Assembly (NCBI GenBank): GCA_021775795.1
Contig: JAJFHB010000387.1
Location: forward strand, 1-6,830
Direction of reading: 5' to 3'
Source of the DNA: Hyphomicrobiales bacterium
GTDB lineage: Bacteria; Pseudomonadota; Alphaproteobacteria; Rhizobiales; JAJFHB01
DNA: 6,830 nucleotides
Part shown: piece by piece, positions 1-5,600 of the stretch
Position numbering within the stretch: the first letter of the stretch is position 1
How the letters are laid out: each line of letters starts with the position of its first letter
Program-made: the position numbers and the translations under genes
The notes under the pieces: generated by a model
What the model was told of the DNA's origin: nothing
Seen by the model: the letters and a program-made list of their open reading frames with translations, nothing else
Database searches by the model: none

Positions 1-255
1 TTTGAACGTGATGGATTTATCTGGGGCGGCGCGTGGTTTCACTGTGATACGATGCATTTTAAGTATCGCCGAGTGAGGAAACCCGGACAAAAGGGAGCGA
101 ACCCATGGCTCTGGACAAAATTGCGCTCATTTGCGTGCTGGTTGTTGTCGGCGTCTGGTGCAGCGTCATGCTCACCGGTATCGTTGCGACCTTTCCCTAT
201 GGCCTGCCGGTTCTGGGAGTGGTCGCCGTGGTCGGCTATTTTTTCTACCGGGTGA
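1..255 (+). CDS. M15-type metallopeptidase, C-terminal fragment with abnormal tail
   Basis: Only the C-terminal end is in the window; the gene begins to the left. The first residues read FERDGFIWGGAWFHCDTMHF, which closely resembles the last block of M15 (VanY/D-Ala-D-Ala carboxypeptidase-like) peptidases, where the His of DTMHF is a zinc ligand. These enzymes trim peptidoglycan stem peptides in the envelope. Family members usually stop shortly after a motif of the form HFEYRPE. Here the frame continues (KYRRVRKPGQ...) to a TGA at 253-255, overlapping the next gene by 151 bases. A TGA in another frame at 74-76, directly after a GAG codon, is where a YRPE-stop ending would lie. I infer that a small indel, or a sequencing error, displaced the original end and that the residues after about base 72 are not ancestral. 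The family call is fairly secure from the motif; substrate specificity cannot be judged from this fragment. Confidence 0.7.
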   Translation, partial: FERDGFIWGGAWFHCDTMHFKYRRVRKPGQKGANPWLWTKLRSFACWLLSASGAASCSPVSLRPFPMACRFWEWSPWSAIFSTG

Positions 256-314
256 TCCGGGATCGCCTGGGCAATGCCGAGGACGACTATTACGAAAAGA
301 ACGTGGAGAAGTGA
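105..314 (+). CDS. small two-helix inner-membrane protein
   Basis: This 69-residue protein has two hydrophobic segments, about residues 6-28 and 33-51, separated by a short FPYG turn. It ends in a hydrophilic, charged tail (RDRLGNAEDDYYEKNVEK). A helical hairpin in the inner membrane with both ends on the same side is the likely topology. No catalytic motif is visible and I cannot name a function. The ATG is supported by an AGGGAG ribosome binding site at about 92-97. The stop at 312-314 lies six bases before the start of the YbjQ-family gene, so the two are almost certainly co-transcribed and probably translationally coupled. The start lies inside the extended frame of the preceding M15 gene, which argues that the extension is the abnormal part. 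Confidence 0.8.
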   Translation: MALDKIALICVLVVVGVWCSVMLTGIVATFPYGLPVLGVVAVVGYFFYRVIRDRLGNAEDDYYEKNVEK

Positions 315-320
315 GCAGAC

Positions 321-638
321 ATGTTGCTATCAACAGTTGATACGGTGCCGGGACGGGAAATTTCAGAAACTTTCGGGCTTGTCCGAGGCAATGTCATTCG
401 TGCCAAGCACATCGGCACGGACATTATTGCCGGACTGCGCAATCTCGTCGGAGGCGAAGTCACCGAGTATACGAAACTCATGGGGGAAGCCCGCGAGCAG
501 GCCCTGGACCGGATGATTGCTCAAGCGCAGGATGCAGGCGCAGATGCCATTGTCGGGATCAGGTTTACAACGTCGATGATCACCACCGGCGCCGCCGAAA
601 TTTTGGCCTATGGAACTGCCGTGAAACTCAGGCCTTAG
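321..638 (+). CDS. YbjQ/UPF0145 family protein
   Basis: At 105 residues the protein has the usual length of the YbjQ (UPF0145, heavy-metal-binding-domain-like) family. Family landmarks in order are an N-terminal strand with a P-G-R-E-I pattern (10-14), GLVRGNVIRAKHIGTDI (19-35), the LRNLVGG loop (39-45), a helix EYTKLMGEAREQALDRM (49-65), GADAIVGIRF (73-82) and a C-terminal AYGTAVKL (96-103). Family members are small cytosolic proteins thought to assemble into ring-like oligomers. Their biochemical role is not established, and the metal-binding label is historical. There is no signal peptide. The start ATG is preceded by GGAGAAG at about 305-311, inside the end of the membrane-protein gene. 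The pairing with a small membrane protein suggests the two act together, but that is inference. Confidence 0.9.
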   Translation: MLLSTVDTVPGREISETFGLVRGNVIRAKHIGTDIIAGLRNLVGGEVTEYTKLMGEAREQALDRMIAQAQDAGADAIVGIRFTTSMITTGAAEILAYGTAVKLRP

Positions 639-641
639 GGC

Positions 642-1586
642 TCAATCGCAAATAAGGTAGTTGCCGCCACGCCCGAGATCGAAATGAAAATGGTCTGCGT
701 GCAGGGCGTTCGCCTCGGGGCCAAGCACGGTTGAGAAAACCTCGCAGCCGCCTTTGTGGACGGCTTTCAAAAAGCGCGCCTCGGGGCCCGGCAACAGGTC
801 TCCAATGAGCGATGGCCAGCCGTCTTCCACGGTTACCCGGTCTCCGTTGTCCCAGATGAAGCCTGAAACATCGAGCGCATTGCCCAGCGCATGCTCGCTC
901 AGTTTGCCCGTCGGGGCGTTGTTGCGGCGCCTGCAGGCATAGGAAGAGGCGTTCTGTATACGCGAAACCGGGCTGTCAAACTGTTCGAGAGCTGCAGGTT
1001 GGAGCGTTTCATCAACCCATGTCAAAAGCGCTGCAGCCATGTTGCAATTGATTGTCGCCTCAGGCGATATCTCGATGACATGATCTGTACCCACGTAGGT
1101 AACCTCAATGGGTGCTGCCACACCGCAGCCGTTTGAAAAGCCGATTGGATCTGTCTCTATGTAGGTGATGTGCAAGCCGCGGAGAGTGTCCCGGCATTGC
1201 TGTCGCGCAACTGCAAGCTCCGCTACCGTCCATTCGACAGGAGGCTCTGCAGGTTCTTCCGGCGCCACTTCTTCAGGCTCTGCCGTCGTTTCAGCTTCGT
1301 CTTCGGTGGTAAAATTGGTGACGTTTTCTTCTTTTGGTTCCGTCTCGGCTTCCGCCAGGCCGTCGTCTTCGGAAGGGGCTTCAGGAGTTTGCGTATTTTC
1401 TAAAACCGGCTTTTCGATTGGCAACGGAGGATTGGAAAAGAAGTCGTCGTCTGGAGCTGACGGTTTGGGCCAGGGCAGGGGATAGTTGGCACTATCTTGT
1501 GAAATGCCCGGTGCACTTCCGGCAACAAGAAGCGCTGTGGCGCAGCAAATTGCTGCATAGTGCGCAAACCTGTTACGGGTACTCAT
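642..1586 (-). CDS. extensin-like secreted protein (M15-related fold) with acidic linker
   Basis: This 314-residue protein has three parts. Residues 1-29 look like a signal peptide (basic start, hydrophobic [13 protein letters not shown], likely cut near residue 25 or 29). Residues about 40-118 form a low-complexity linker very rich in Glu, Asp and Pro. Residues about 120-314 match the extensin-like C-terminal domain common in Alphaproteobacteria. Within that domain [10 protein letters not shown] (230-239) has the SxHxxGxAxD pattern of M15 metallopeptidases, and HADHFHFD (296-303) supplies the second histidine cluster, so a metal site formed by H232, D239 and H299/H301 is plausible. Six cysteines (131, 154, 181, 218, 281, 313) could form disulfides in the periplasm. 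By family resemblance it is a cell-wall-associated protein, possibly a peptidoglycan hydrolase; activity is inferred. The ATG has GGAAGGA (minus strand, 1597-1603) ten bases upstream. The gene converges on the YbjQ gene and diverges from the acyl-CoA dehydrogenase. Confidence 0.9.
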   Translation of the reverse strand: MSTRNRFAHYAAICCATALLVAGSAPGISQDSANYPLPWPKPSAPDDDFFSNPPLPIEKPVLENTQTPEAPSEDDGLAEAETEPKEENVTNFTTEDEAETTAEPEEVAPEEPAEPPVEWTVAELAVARQQCRDTLRGLHITYIETDPIGFSNGCGVAAPIEVTYVGTDHVIEISPEATINCNMAAALLTWVDETLQPAALEQFDSPVSRIQNASSYACRRRNNAPTGKLSEHALGNALDVSGFIWDNGDRVTVEDGWPSLIGDLLPGPEARFLKAVHKGGCEVFSTVLGPEANALHADHFHFDLGRGGNYLICD

Positions 1587-1611
1587 ACAGGGACAATCCT
1601 TCCAGCTGAAC

Positions 1612-1640
1612 TTGACGGTTCCTTATCGCGCTTTTATCAC
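1612..1640 (+). promoter_or_regulatory. candidate sigma70-type promoter for the valine operon
   Basis: TTGACG at 1612-1617 (preceded by C, as in many alphaproteobacterial -35 elements) is followed after 17 bases by TATCAC at 1635-1640, a 4-of-6 match to TATAAT. Transcription would begin near 1647, about 45 bases before the ATG at 1692. This placement also argues against any start of the dehydrogenase upstream of 1692. It is assigned by eye, with no experimental support. Confidence 0.45.
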
Positions 1641-1691
1641 CCTGCACACAATCCGGCGAGTCTGCCATACCCAACCGCACTGGATCTGTTG

Positions 1692-2831
1692 ATGGATTTC
1701 GAACTCTCTGAAGAGCAGCGTGCCTTTCGCGACATGGCGGCTCAGTTCGCGAGCGAACAAATGCAACCTTATGCAGCGGAGTGGGATGAGAACTGCACTT
1801 TCCCCGTTGAAACGCTACGGCAGGCGGCTGAATTGGGCTTTGGAGGCATCTACGTAAAGGAAGATGTCGGCGGCTCCGCTCTCTCGCGGCTGGATGCAAC
1901 CATAATTTTTGAAGAGCTGTCCAAAGGTTGCACGTCAACGGCAGCCTTCATCTCGATCCACAACATGTCGGCATGGATGATCGACCGCTTTGCAGACGAG
2001 GCGTTGCGTCAGCGCTATCTGCCGTCGATTTGTACGATGGAGAAGATTGCCAGCTATTGCCTCACTGAACCCGGGTCGGGATCAGATGCAGCAGCGCTAA
2101 GAACGAGTGCGGTGCGTGATGGCGATCACTATGTGTTGAACGGCACAAAGGCGTTCATTTCCGGTGGCGGGGCATCTGACTTGTACGTCTGCATGGTTCG
2201 TACCGGCGAAGAGGGCCCAGGTGGCATCTCCTGCATTGTTGTCGAAAGAGATGCGCCGGGCCTCAGCTTTGGCAAGCAGGAAAAAAAGCTCGGTTGGCAC
2301 AGTCAGCCGACAGCGATGGTCATTTTCGAGAATTGCCGCGTCCCGGTCGAAAACCTTGTCGGTAGCGAGGGACAAGGTTTCAAGATTGCCATGGCGGGTC
2401 TCGATGGTGGGCGATTGAACATTGGCAGCTGCTCGCTTGGCGCTGCCCAGGCCAGCCTCGATGCGGCAGTAACCCATATGGGCGAGCGCAAGCAGTTCGG
2501 TCAGAATTTGAGCGAGTTTCAGGCGTTACAGTTTCGCATTGCCGATATGGCAACGGAGATTGAGGCCGCCCGGCTCTTGCTTCACAAGGCGGCGGCAATG
2601 GTGGATGCCGGAGCCCCGAATGCCACGCGACAGGCGGCGATGGCAAAGCGTTTCGCAACAGATGTTGGATTTGATGCGGTCAATCAGGCGCTTCAGCTGC
2701 ACGGTGGTTATGGCTATCTGCAGGACTATCCGATGGAGCGTTATCTGCGTGATGTGCGGGTTCATCAGATACTCGAAGGCACTAACGAAATTATGCGGCT
2801 CATCATTGCCCGCTCCATATTCAGGCAGTGA
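1692..2831 (+). CDS. acyl-CoA dehydrogenase, probably isobutyryl-CoA dehydrogenase
   Basis: This 379-residue flavoenzyme would oxidise isobutyryl-CoA to methacrylyl-CoA in cytosolic valine breakdown, passing electrons to electron-transfer flavoprotein. It has the full acyl-CoA dehydrogenase layout: an N-terminal helical domain (about 1-118), a middle beta domain beginning with [18 protein letters not shown] (123-140), and a C-terminal helical domain with RKQFG (266-270), QLHGGYGY (335-342) and LEGTNEI (361-367). E362 is at the position of the catalytic base in short-chain and isobutyryl-CoA dehydrogenases. The substrate is inferred from [15 protein letters not shown], which resembles ACAD8-type enzymes, and from the hydrolase and mmsB downstream. 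I chose the ATG at 1692 because MDFELSEEQ is the usual family N-terminus and a promoter lies just upstream. The frame stays open to 1560, but that extension runs through the extensin gene. The ribosome binding site is weak (TGGA at about 1681-1684). The next gene begins 36 bases after the stop. Confidence 0.92.
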   Translation: MDFELSEEQRAFRDMAAQFASEQMQPYAAEWDENCTFPVETLRQAAELGFGGIYVKEDVGGSALSRLDATIIFEELSKGCTSTAAFISIHNMSAWMIDRFADEALRQRYLPSICTMEKIASYCLTEPGSGSDAAALRTSAVRDGDHYVLNGTKAFISGGGASDLYVCMVRTGEEGPGGISCIVVERDAPGLSFGKQEKKLGWHSQPTAMVIFENCRVPVENLVGSEGQGFKIAMAGLDGGRLNIGSCSLGAAQASLDAAVTHMGERKQFGQNLSEFQALQFRIADMATEIEAARLLLHKAAAMVDAGAPNATRQAAMAKRFATDVGFDAVNQALQLHGGYGYLQDYPMERYLRDVRVHQILEGTNEIMRLIIARSIFRQ

Positions 2832-2867
2832 TCATTCAAAACAGGGCGCAAGGATCAGGTTGTTGTG

Positions 2868-3905
2868 ATGTCAGAGGCAGAAGTTTTATTCGAAAAGAGC
2901 GGGCGGGCAGGCATCATTACGCTCAACCGGCCGGAAGCAATGAATGCGTTGACCCTCAATATGGTGCGGCAAATGCATCCGCAACTGGAGGCATGGGCCT
3001 CAGATGATGAGGTTGAACGGGTTATTATCCGCGCCGCTGAAGGCAAGGCTTTTTGTGCGGGCGGGGACATCCGCGCACTGTATGAGTGGGGGCAGACAAA
3101 CAACCGGAATTTTCTGGACTTCTACGCGGAAGAGTACCGCCTGGACACACTCATCAAACGTTATCCAAAGCCCTACATTGCCCTGCTGGATGGCATCACC
3201 ATGGGTGGCGGGGTTGGCGTGTCCGTGCACGGTTCTCACCGTATCGCCACAGAAGGTTTGACATTTGCCATGCCGGAAACGGGCATTGGCCTGTTTCCCG
3301 ATGTGGGCGGCACCTACTTTCTTCCCCGGTGCCCAGGGGAGCTCGGCATGTTCATGGGGCTGACAGGCCATCGCCTGAAAGCACCTGATGCGGTGTTCAC
3401 GGGAGTAGCGACACACTTTGTGGCCGCAACTGATCTGGCTGCCCTCACACATGTGCTTGTTTCCTGCAATGAAGTTGATGAAGCCATCGAAAGTTTCGCA
3501 GCTGATCCCGATCCCGCACCGCTGGCTGAACAGCAGCCCCGTATTGATCGGCACTTTAGCTGTGACGGCGTTGCGGAGATCATCGCCAGCCTTGATGCGG
3601 CAGATGATGACTGGTCCGAGAAAACGGCAGATATTTTGCGCACAAAATCGCCAACCAGCCTCATGATTACCTATCGGCAGATACGTGAGGGGGCAGACTT
3701 GTGTTTTGAAGACTGCATGCGAATGGAGTACCGCATCGTCAACGGCATTTTTTCAGGGCATGATTTCTTCGAAGGAACGCGCGCTGTCGTCATCGACAAG
3801 GATCTTAAGCCAAAGTGGAAGCCGGCAACACTTGGCGATATGAGTGACGAAACTGTTGCACCTTATTTTGCGCACCTCGGTGCCGACGAGCTTGCGTTAT
3901 CTTGA
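2868..3905 (+). CDS. 3-hydroxyisobutyryl-CoA hydrolase
   Basis: This 345-residue member of the crotonase superfamily hydrolyses 3-hydroxyisobutyryl-CoA to free 3-hydroxyisobutyrate, the step that releases CoA in valine degradation. Superfamily landmarks are NRPEAMNAL (20-28), FCAGGDIRALY (62-72, first oxyanion-hole segment), GITMGGGVGVS (109-119, second oxyanion-hole segment) and PETGIGLFPDVGGTYFL (136-152), in which E137 and D145 are at positions used for catalysis in this subfamily. The long form of about 345 residues and the C-terminal SPTSLMITYRQIREG (261-275) and EGTRAVVIDKD (302-312) separate it from ordinary enoyl-CoA hydratases of about 260 residues. The start could be the ATG at 2868 (AGG at 2857-2859) or the adjoining in-frame GTG at 2865 (AAGGA at 2850-2854), a difference of one residue. 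The gene sits between the dehydrogenase and mmsB on one transcript. Confidence 0.93.
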   Translation: MSEAEVLFEKSGRAGIITLNRPEAMNALTLNMVRQMHPQLEAWASDDEVERVIIRAAEGKAFCAGGDIRALYEWGQTNNRNFLDFYAEEYRLDTLIKRYPKPYIALLDGITMGGGVGVSVHGSHRIATEGLTFAMPETGIGLFPDVGGTYFLPRCPGELGMFMGLTGHRLKAPDAVFTGVATHFVAATDLAALTHVLVSCNEVDEAIESFAADPDPAPLAEQQPRIDRHFSCDGVAEIIASLDAADDDWSEKTADILRTKSPTSLMITYRQIREGADLCFEDCMRMEYRIVNGIFSGHDFFEGTRAVVIDKDLKPKWKPATLGDMSDETVAPYFAHLGADELALS

Positions 3906-3906
3906 G

Positions 3907-3984
3907 ATGAGAACGGAAACTGCAATCCCGGCAGCGACATTGCTGCTCGTATGCGCCTTGGGCCAAATAAACCAGAAGGACTGA
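3907..3984 (+). CDS. possible 25-residue hydrophobic micro-ORF in the valine operon
   Basis: An ATG one base after the hydrolase stop opens a frame that ends in TGA six bases before the mmsB ATG, so it occupies nearly the whole gap. It begins MRTETAIPAATLLLVCAL and ends QINQKD: a short polar start, a hydrophobic stretch of about 13 residues and a polar tail. No ribosome binding site precedes it, so translation would depend on re-initiation after the hydrolase stop. If translated, it could carry ribosomes up to the mmsB binding site. The frame may equally be chance, since a 25-codon open frame is common. I know of no family. Confidence 0.25.
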   Translation: MRTETAIPAATLLLVCALGQINQKD

Positions 3985-3990
3985 AAGCAA

Positions 3991-4881
3991 ATGGCGAAGA
4001 TCGGATTTATCGGGTTGGGGAACATGGGCGGTCCAATGGCAGCCAATCTTGTTAAAGCCGGCCACAAGGTGAAGGGATGCGATGTTGCAGCCGACGCAAT
4101 CGCAGCGTTTGTTGAAGCAGGAGGCACACCGGCGGGCAGTGCAATGGAAGCAGTACGTGATGCCGAGATTGTCGTCACCATGCTGCCGGCAGGCTCGCAT
4201 GTTCGCAGCGTCTATCTTGCTGATGGCGGTGTGGTTTCGACCGTGGCGGCCGGTACCCTGCTGATCGATTGCTCGACCATTGATGTTCAGGCCGCCCGCG
4301 CTGTTGCCGGGGCTGCAAGCGATGCCGGGCATGAGATGATTGATGCCCCCGTGTCTGGTGGGGTGTCAGGTGCTGCTGCTGGCACGCTGACCTTTATGGT
4401 CGGCGGTTCGGACGACGCCTTCGCACGAGCTAAACCCATTCTCGCAGCAATGGGAAAAAACATTGTCCATGCCGGTGGTGCTGGAAATGGTCAGGCAGCG
4501 AAGATCTGCAACAACATGATCCTCGGCATTTCCATGATCGGTGTGTGCGAAGCATTCGTGCTGGCTGAAAAGCTTGGTCTCGACCATCAAAAGCTGTTTG
4601 ACATCTCCTCCACCGCATCTGGCCAATGCTGGTCGCTGACGACTTACTGCCCGGTGCCGGGGCCGGTGGAGACCGCGCCGTCCAACCGCGACTACCAGCC
4701 GGGTTTCAGCACTGCAATGATGTTGAAAGACCTTAAACTGGCTCAGGAAGCTGCCCAGACGACGAGTGCAGCAACGCCCCTTGGCGCTCAGGCGCAGGCG
4801 CTGTACGCGCTCTTCGACGCTGCGGGCAACTCTGATGTGGATTTTTCCGGAATCATTCGATTTCTGCGTGGAAATGCGTGA
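3991..4881 (+). CDS. mmsB: 3-hydroxyisobutyrate dehydrogenase
   Basis: This 296-residue enzyme oxidises 3-hydroxyisobutyrate to methylmalonate semialdehyde with NAD+, the step following the hydrolase encoded just upstream. The N-terminal Rossmann motif GLGNMGGPM (8-16) binds the dinucleotide. DAPVSGG (118-124) is the substrate-binding signature. G167, K171 and N175 fit the GxxxKxxxN catalytic motif, with K171 as the catalytic lysine. FSTAMMLKDLKLA (239-251), with K246 and D247, matches the C-terminal helical domain of this group rather than tartronate semialdehyde reductases. Length is typical for the family. The ATG has AGAAGGA at 3974-3980, ten bases upstream. The gene is the last of the visible valine operon. 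mmsA, which usually encodes the next enzyme, is not in the window. Confidence 0.94.
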   Translation: MAKIGFIGLGNMGGPMAANLVKAGHKVKGCDVAADAIAAFVEAGGTPAGSAMEAVRDAEIVVTMLPAGSHVRSVYLADGGVVSTVAAGTLLIDCSTIDVQAARAVAGAASDAGHEMIDAPVSGGVSGAAAGTLTFMVGGSDDAFARAKPILAAMGKNIVHAGGAGNGQAAKICNNMILGISMIGVCEAFVLAEKLGLDHQKLFDISSTASGQCWSLTTYCPVPGPVETAPSNRDYQPGFSTAMMLKDLKLAQEAAQTTSAATPLGAQAQALYALFDAAGNSDVDFSGIIRFLRGNA

Positions 4882-4964
4882 TCTGTCTCAAAAACGAGCA
4901 AGGAATCGCTGGTTCTAAACACTAATTAACCGTGCCGCTTAATCAGATTTTAGCGCCCGCCCAG

Positions 4965-4970
4965 TATAGT
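4965..4970 (+). promoter_or_regulatory. candidate -10 element for ldtR
   Basis: TATAGT lies in the AT-rich part of the 149-base gap between mmsB and ldtR and would start transcription near 4976, leaving a leader of about 55 bases. No good -35 hexamer sits 16-18 bases upstream (around 4942-4948), so the promoter may be weak or activator-dependent, or this may not be the promoter. Confidence 0.3.
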
Positions 4971-4980
4971 CCTGTAATCA

Positions 4981-4998
4981 AGTGGCAAAACGACCACT
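4981..4998. promoter_or_regulatory. inverted repeat in the ldtR leader, possible operator
   Basis: AGTGG (4981-4985) and CCACT (4994-4998) form a perfect 5+5 inverted repeat around an 8-base centre, followed immediately by a run of A residues. It lies about 33 bases before the ldtR ATG, where an autoregulatory operator of a MarR-type dimer would be expected. Lack of a following T-run excludes a plus-strand terminator. A second, AT-only inverted repeat (ATTAA 4925-4929, TTAAT 4939-4943) lies upstream of the candidate -10 element. Both are short enough to be chance. Confidence 0.35.
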
Positions 4999-5030
4999 AA
5001 AAAAAATATAAACAGGGCAGGTGTTCAACA

Positions 5031-5537
5031 ATGACTACAACCACGGAAATGGTTCCTGAAGTCGATGCGGGCCGAGAGGCCCTAAAGCCGCATTATCTGG
5101 AATCGCTCAATCTGATTGAGCGTCTTCATCGTCGTCTTCTGGACGTCATCAAGGATGAGTTTGAGCGTAACGGTCAGCCAGAAGTCAATAGCGTGCAGGC
5201 GCTGCTGTTGTTCAATATCGGCGATTCAGAATTGACTGCCGGTGAGCTGCGTACGCGAGGACATTATCTGGGATCCAACGTCTCCTACAATCTGAAGAAG
5301 CTCGTTGATGCCGGCTACATTCATCACGAACGTTCCGAGGTCGACCGCCGCTCCGTTCGCGTCCGTTTGACGGAGAAGGGTAGCGATGTGTGTCGCCAGG
5401 TCACCCAATTGTATGAGCGCCATCTTCTTTCAGTCCGGGAAGTCGGCGGTATCAATGTCCAGGAATTTGAAAACCTGAATGTTGCACTTACACGGCTGGA
5501 GCGGTTCTGGACCGACCAGATTCGTTACAGACTGTAG
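5031..5537 (+). CDS. ldtR: LdtR, MarR-type winged-helix regulator
   Basis: This 168-residue cytosolic DNA-binding protein resembles LdtR, studied in Liberibacter asiaticus and Sinorhizobium as a regulator of an L,D-transpeptidase gene (ldtP) and of stress tolerance. Characteristic blocks are ESLNLIERLHRRLLDVIKDEF (24-44, dimerisation helix), NSVQALLLFNIGDSELTAGELR (53-74), the recognition helix region GSNVSYNLKKLVDAGYI (81-97) and the wing RSEVDRRSVRVRLTEKG (101-117) with the MarR DRRSVR pattern (105-110). The C-terminal helices (about 118-165) would complete the dimer. AGGGCAGG at 5014-5021 ends nine bases before the ATG. The gene stands alone, with its own leader and a strong terminator after it. 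No L,D-transpeptidase gene is present nearby, so its target must lie elsewhere. Confidence 0.88.
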   Translation: MTTTTEMVPEVDAGREALKPHYLESLNLIERLHRRLLDVIKDEFERNGQPEVNSVQALLLFNIGDSELTAGELRTRGHYLGSNVSYNLKKLVDAGYIHHERSEVDRRSVRVRLTEKGSDVCRQVTQLYERHLLSVREVGGINVQEFENLNVALTRLERFWTDQIRYRL

Positions 5538-5565
5538 ACACAAATCATAGAGCGACTGCTGACTT

Positions 5566-5600
5566 GCGCCCCGGGCTCAAATCCGGGGCGCCTTTTTGTT
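5566..5600 (+). terminator. intrinsic terminator after ldtR
   Basis: GCGCCCCGG (5566-5574) pairs perfectly with CCGGGGCGC (5583-5591) around an 8-base loop and is followed by C, five T, G and TTT. This is a strong rho-independent terminator for the ldtR transcript, 28 bases past its stop. On the minus strand no T-run follows the hairpin, so it would only weakly stop the converging glycosyltransferase transcript, whose stop codon is at 5601-5603. Confidence 0.92.

Noticed and set aside
1165..1485. Ser/Ala/Gly-rich plus-strand frame opposite the extensin-like gene
   Set aside because: It is the complement of the Glu/Pro-rich linker; composition bias explains the lack of stops.
1560..1691. 44-codon N-terminal extension of the acyl-CoA dehydrogenase frame
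   Set aside because: It overlaps the divergent extensin-like gene and its ribosome binding site, lies upstream of the candidate promoter, and the family N-terminus begins at 1692.
3000..3554. 184-codon minus-strand frame inside the hydrolase gene
   Set aside because: Shadow of a strongly conserved coding region, with no protein-like motif or ribosome binding site that I can see.
3931..3946. GCAGC-N6-GCTGC hairpin between hydrolase and mmsB
   Set aside because: Only a 5-base stem with no T-run, inside an operon; not a terminator.
3805..4332. 175-codon minus-strand frame across the hydrolase/mmsB junction
   Set aside because: Cysteine-, histidine- and arginine-rich composition typical of antisense frames; the sense genes are certain.
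4897..4918. Imperfect hairpin AAC-G-AGC / GCT-G-GTT after mmsB as a terminator
   Set aside because: The stem is interrupted by a G-G mismatch and no T-run follows.
4926..4942. TTAA-N9-TTAA resembling a CtrA box
   Set aside because: CtrA sites have a 7-base spacer; nine bases does not fit.
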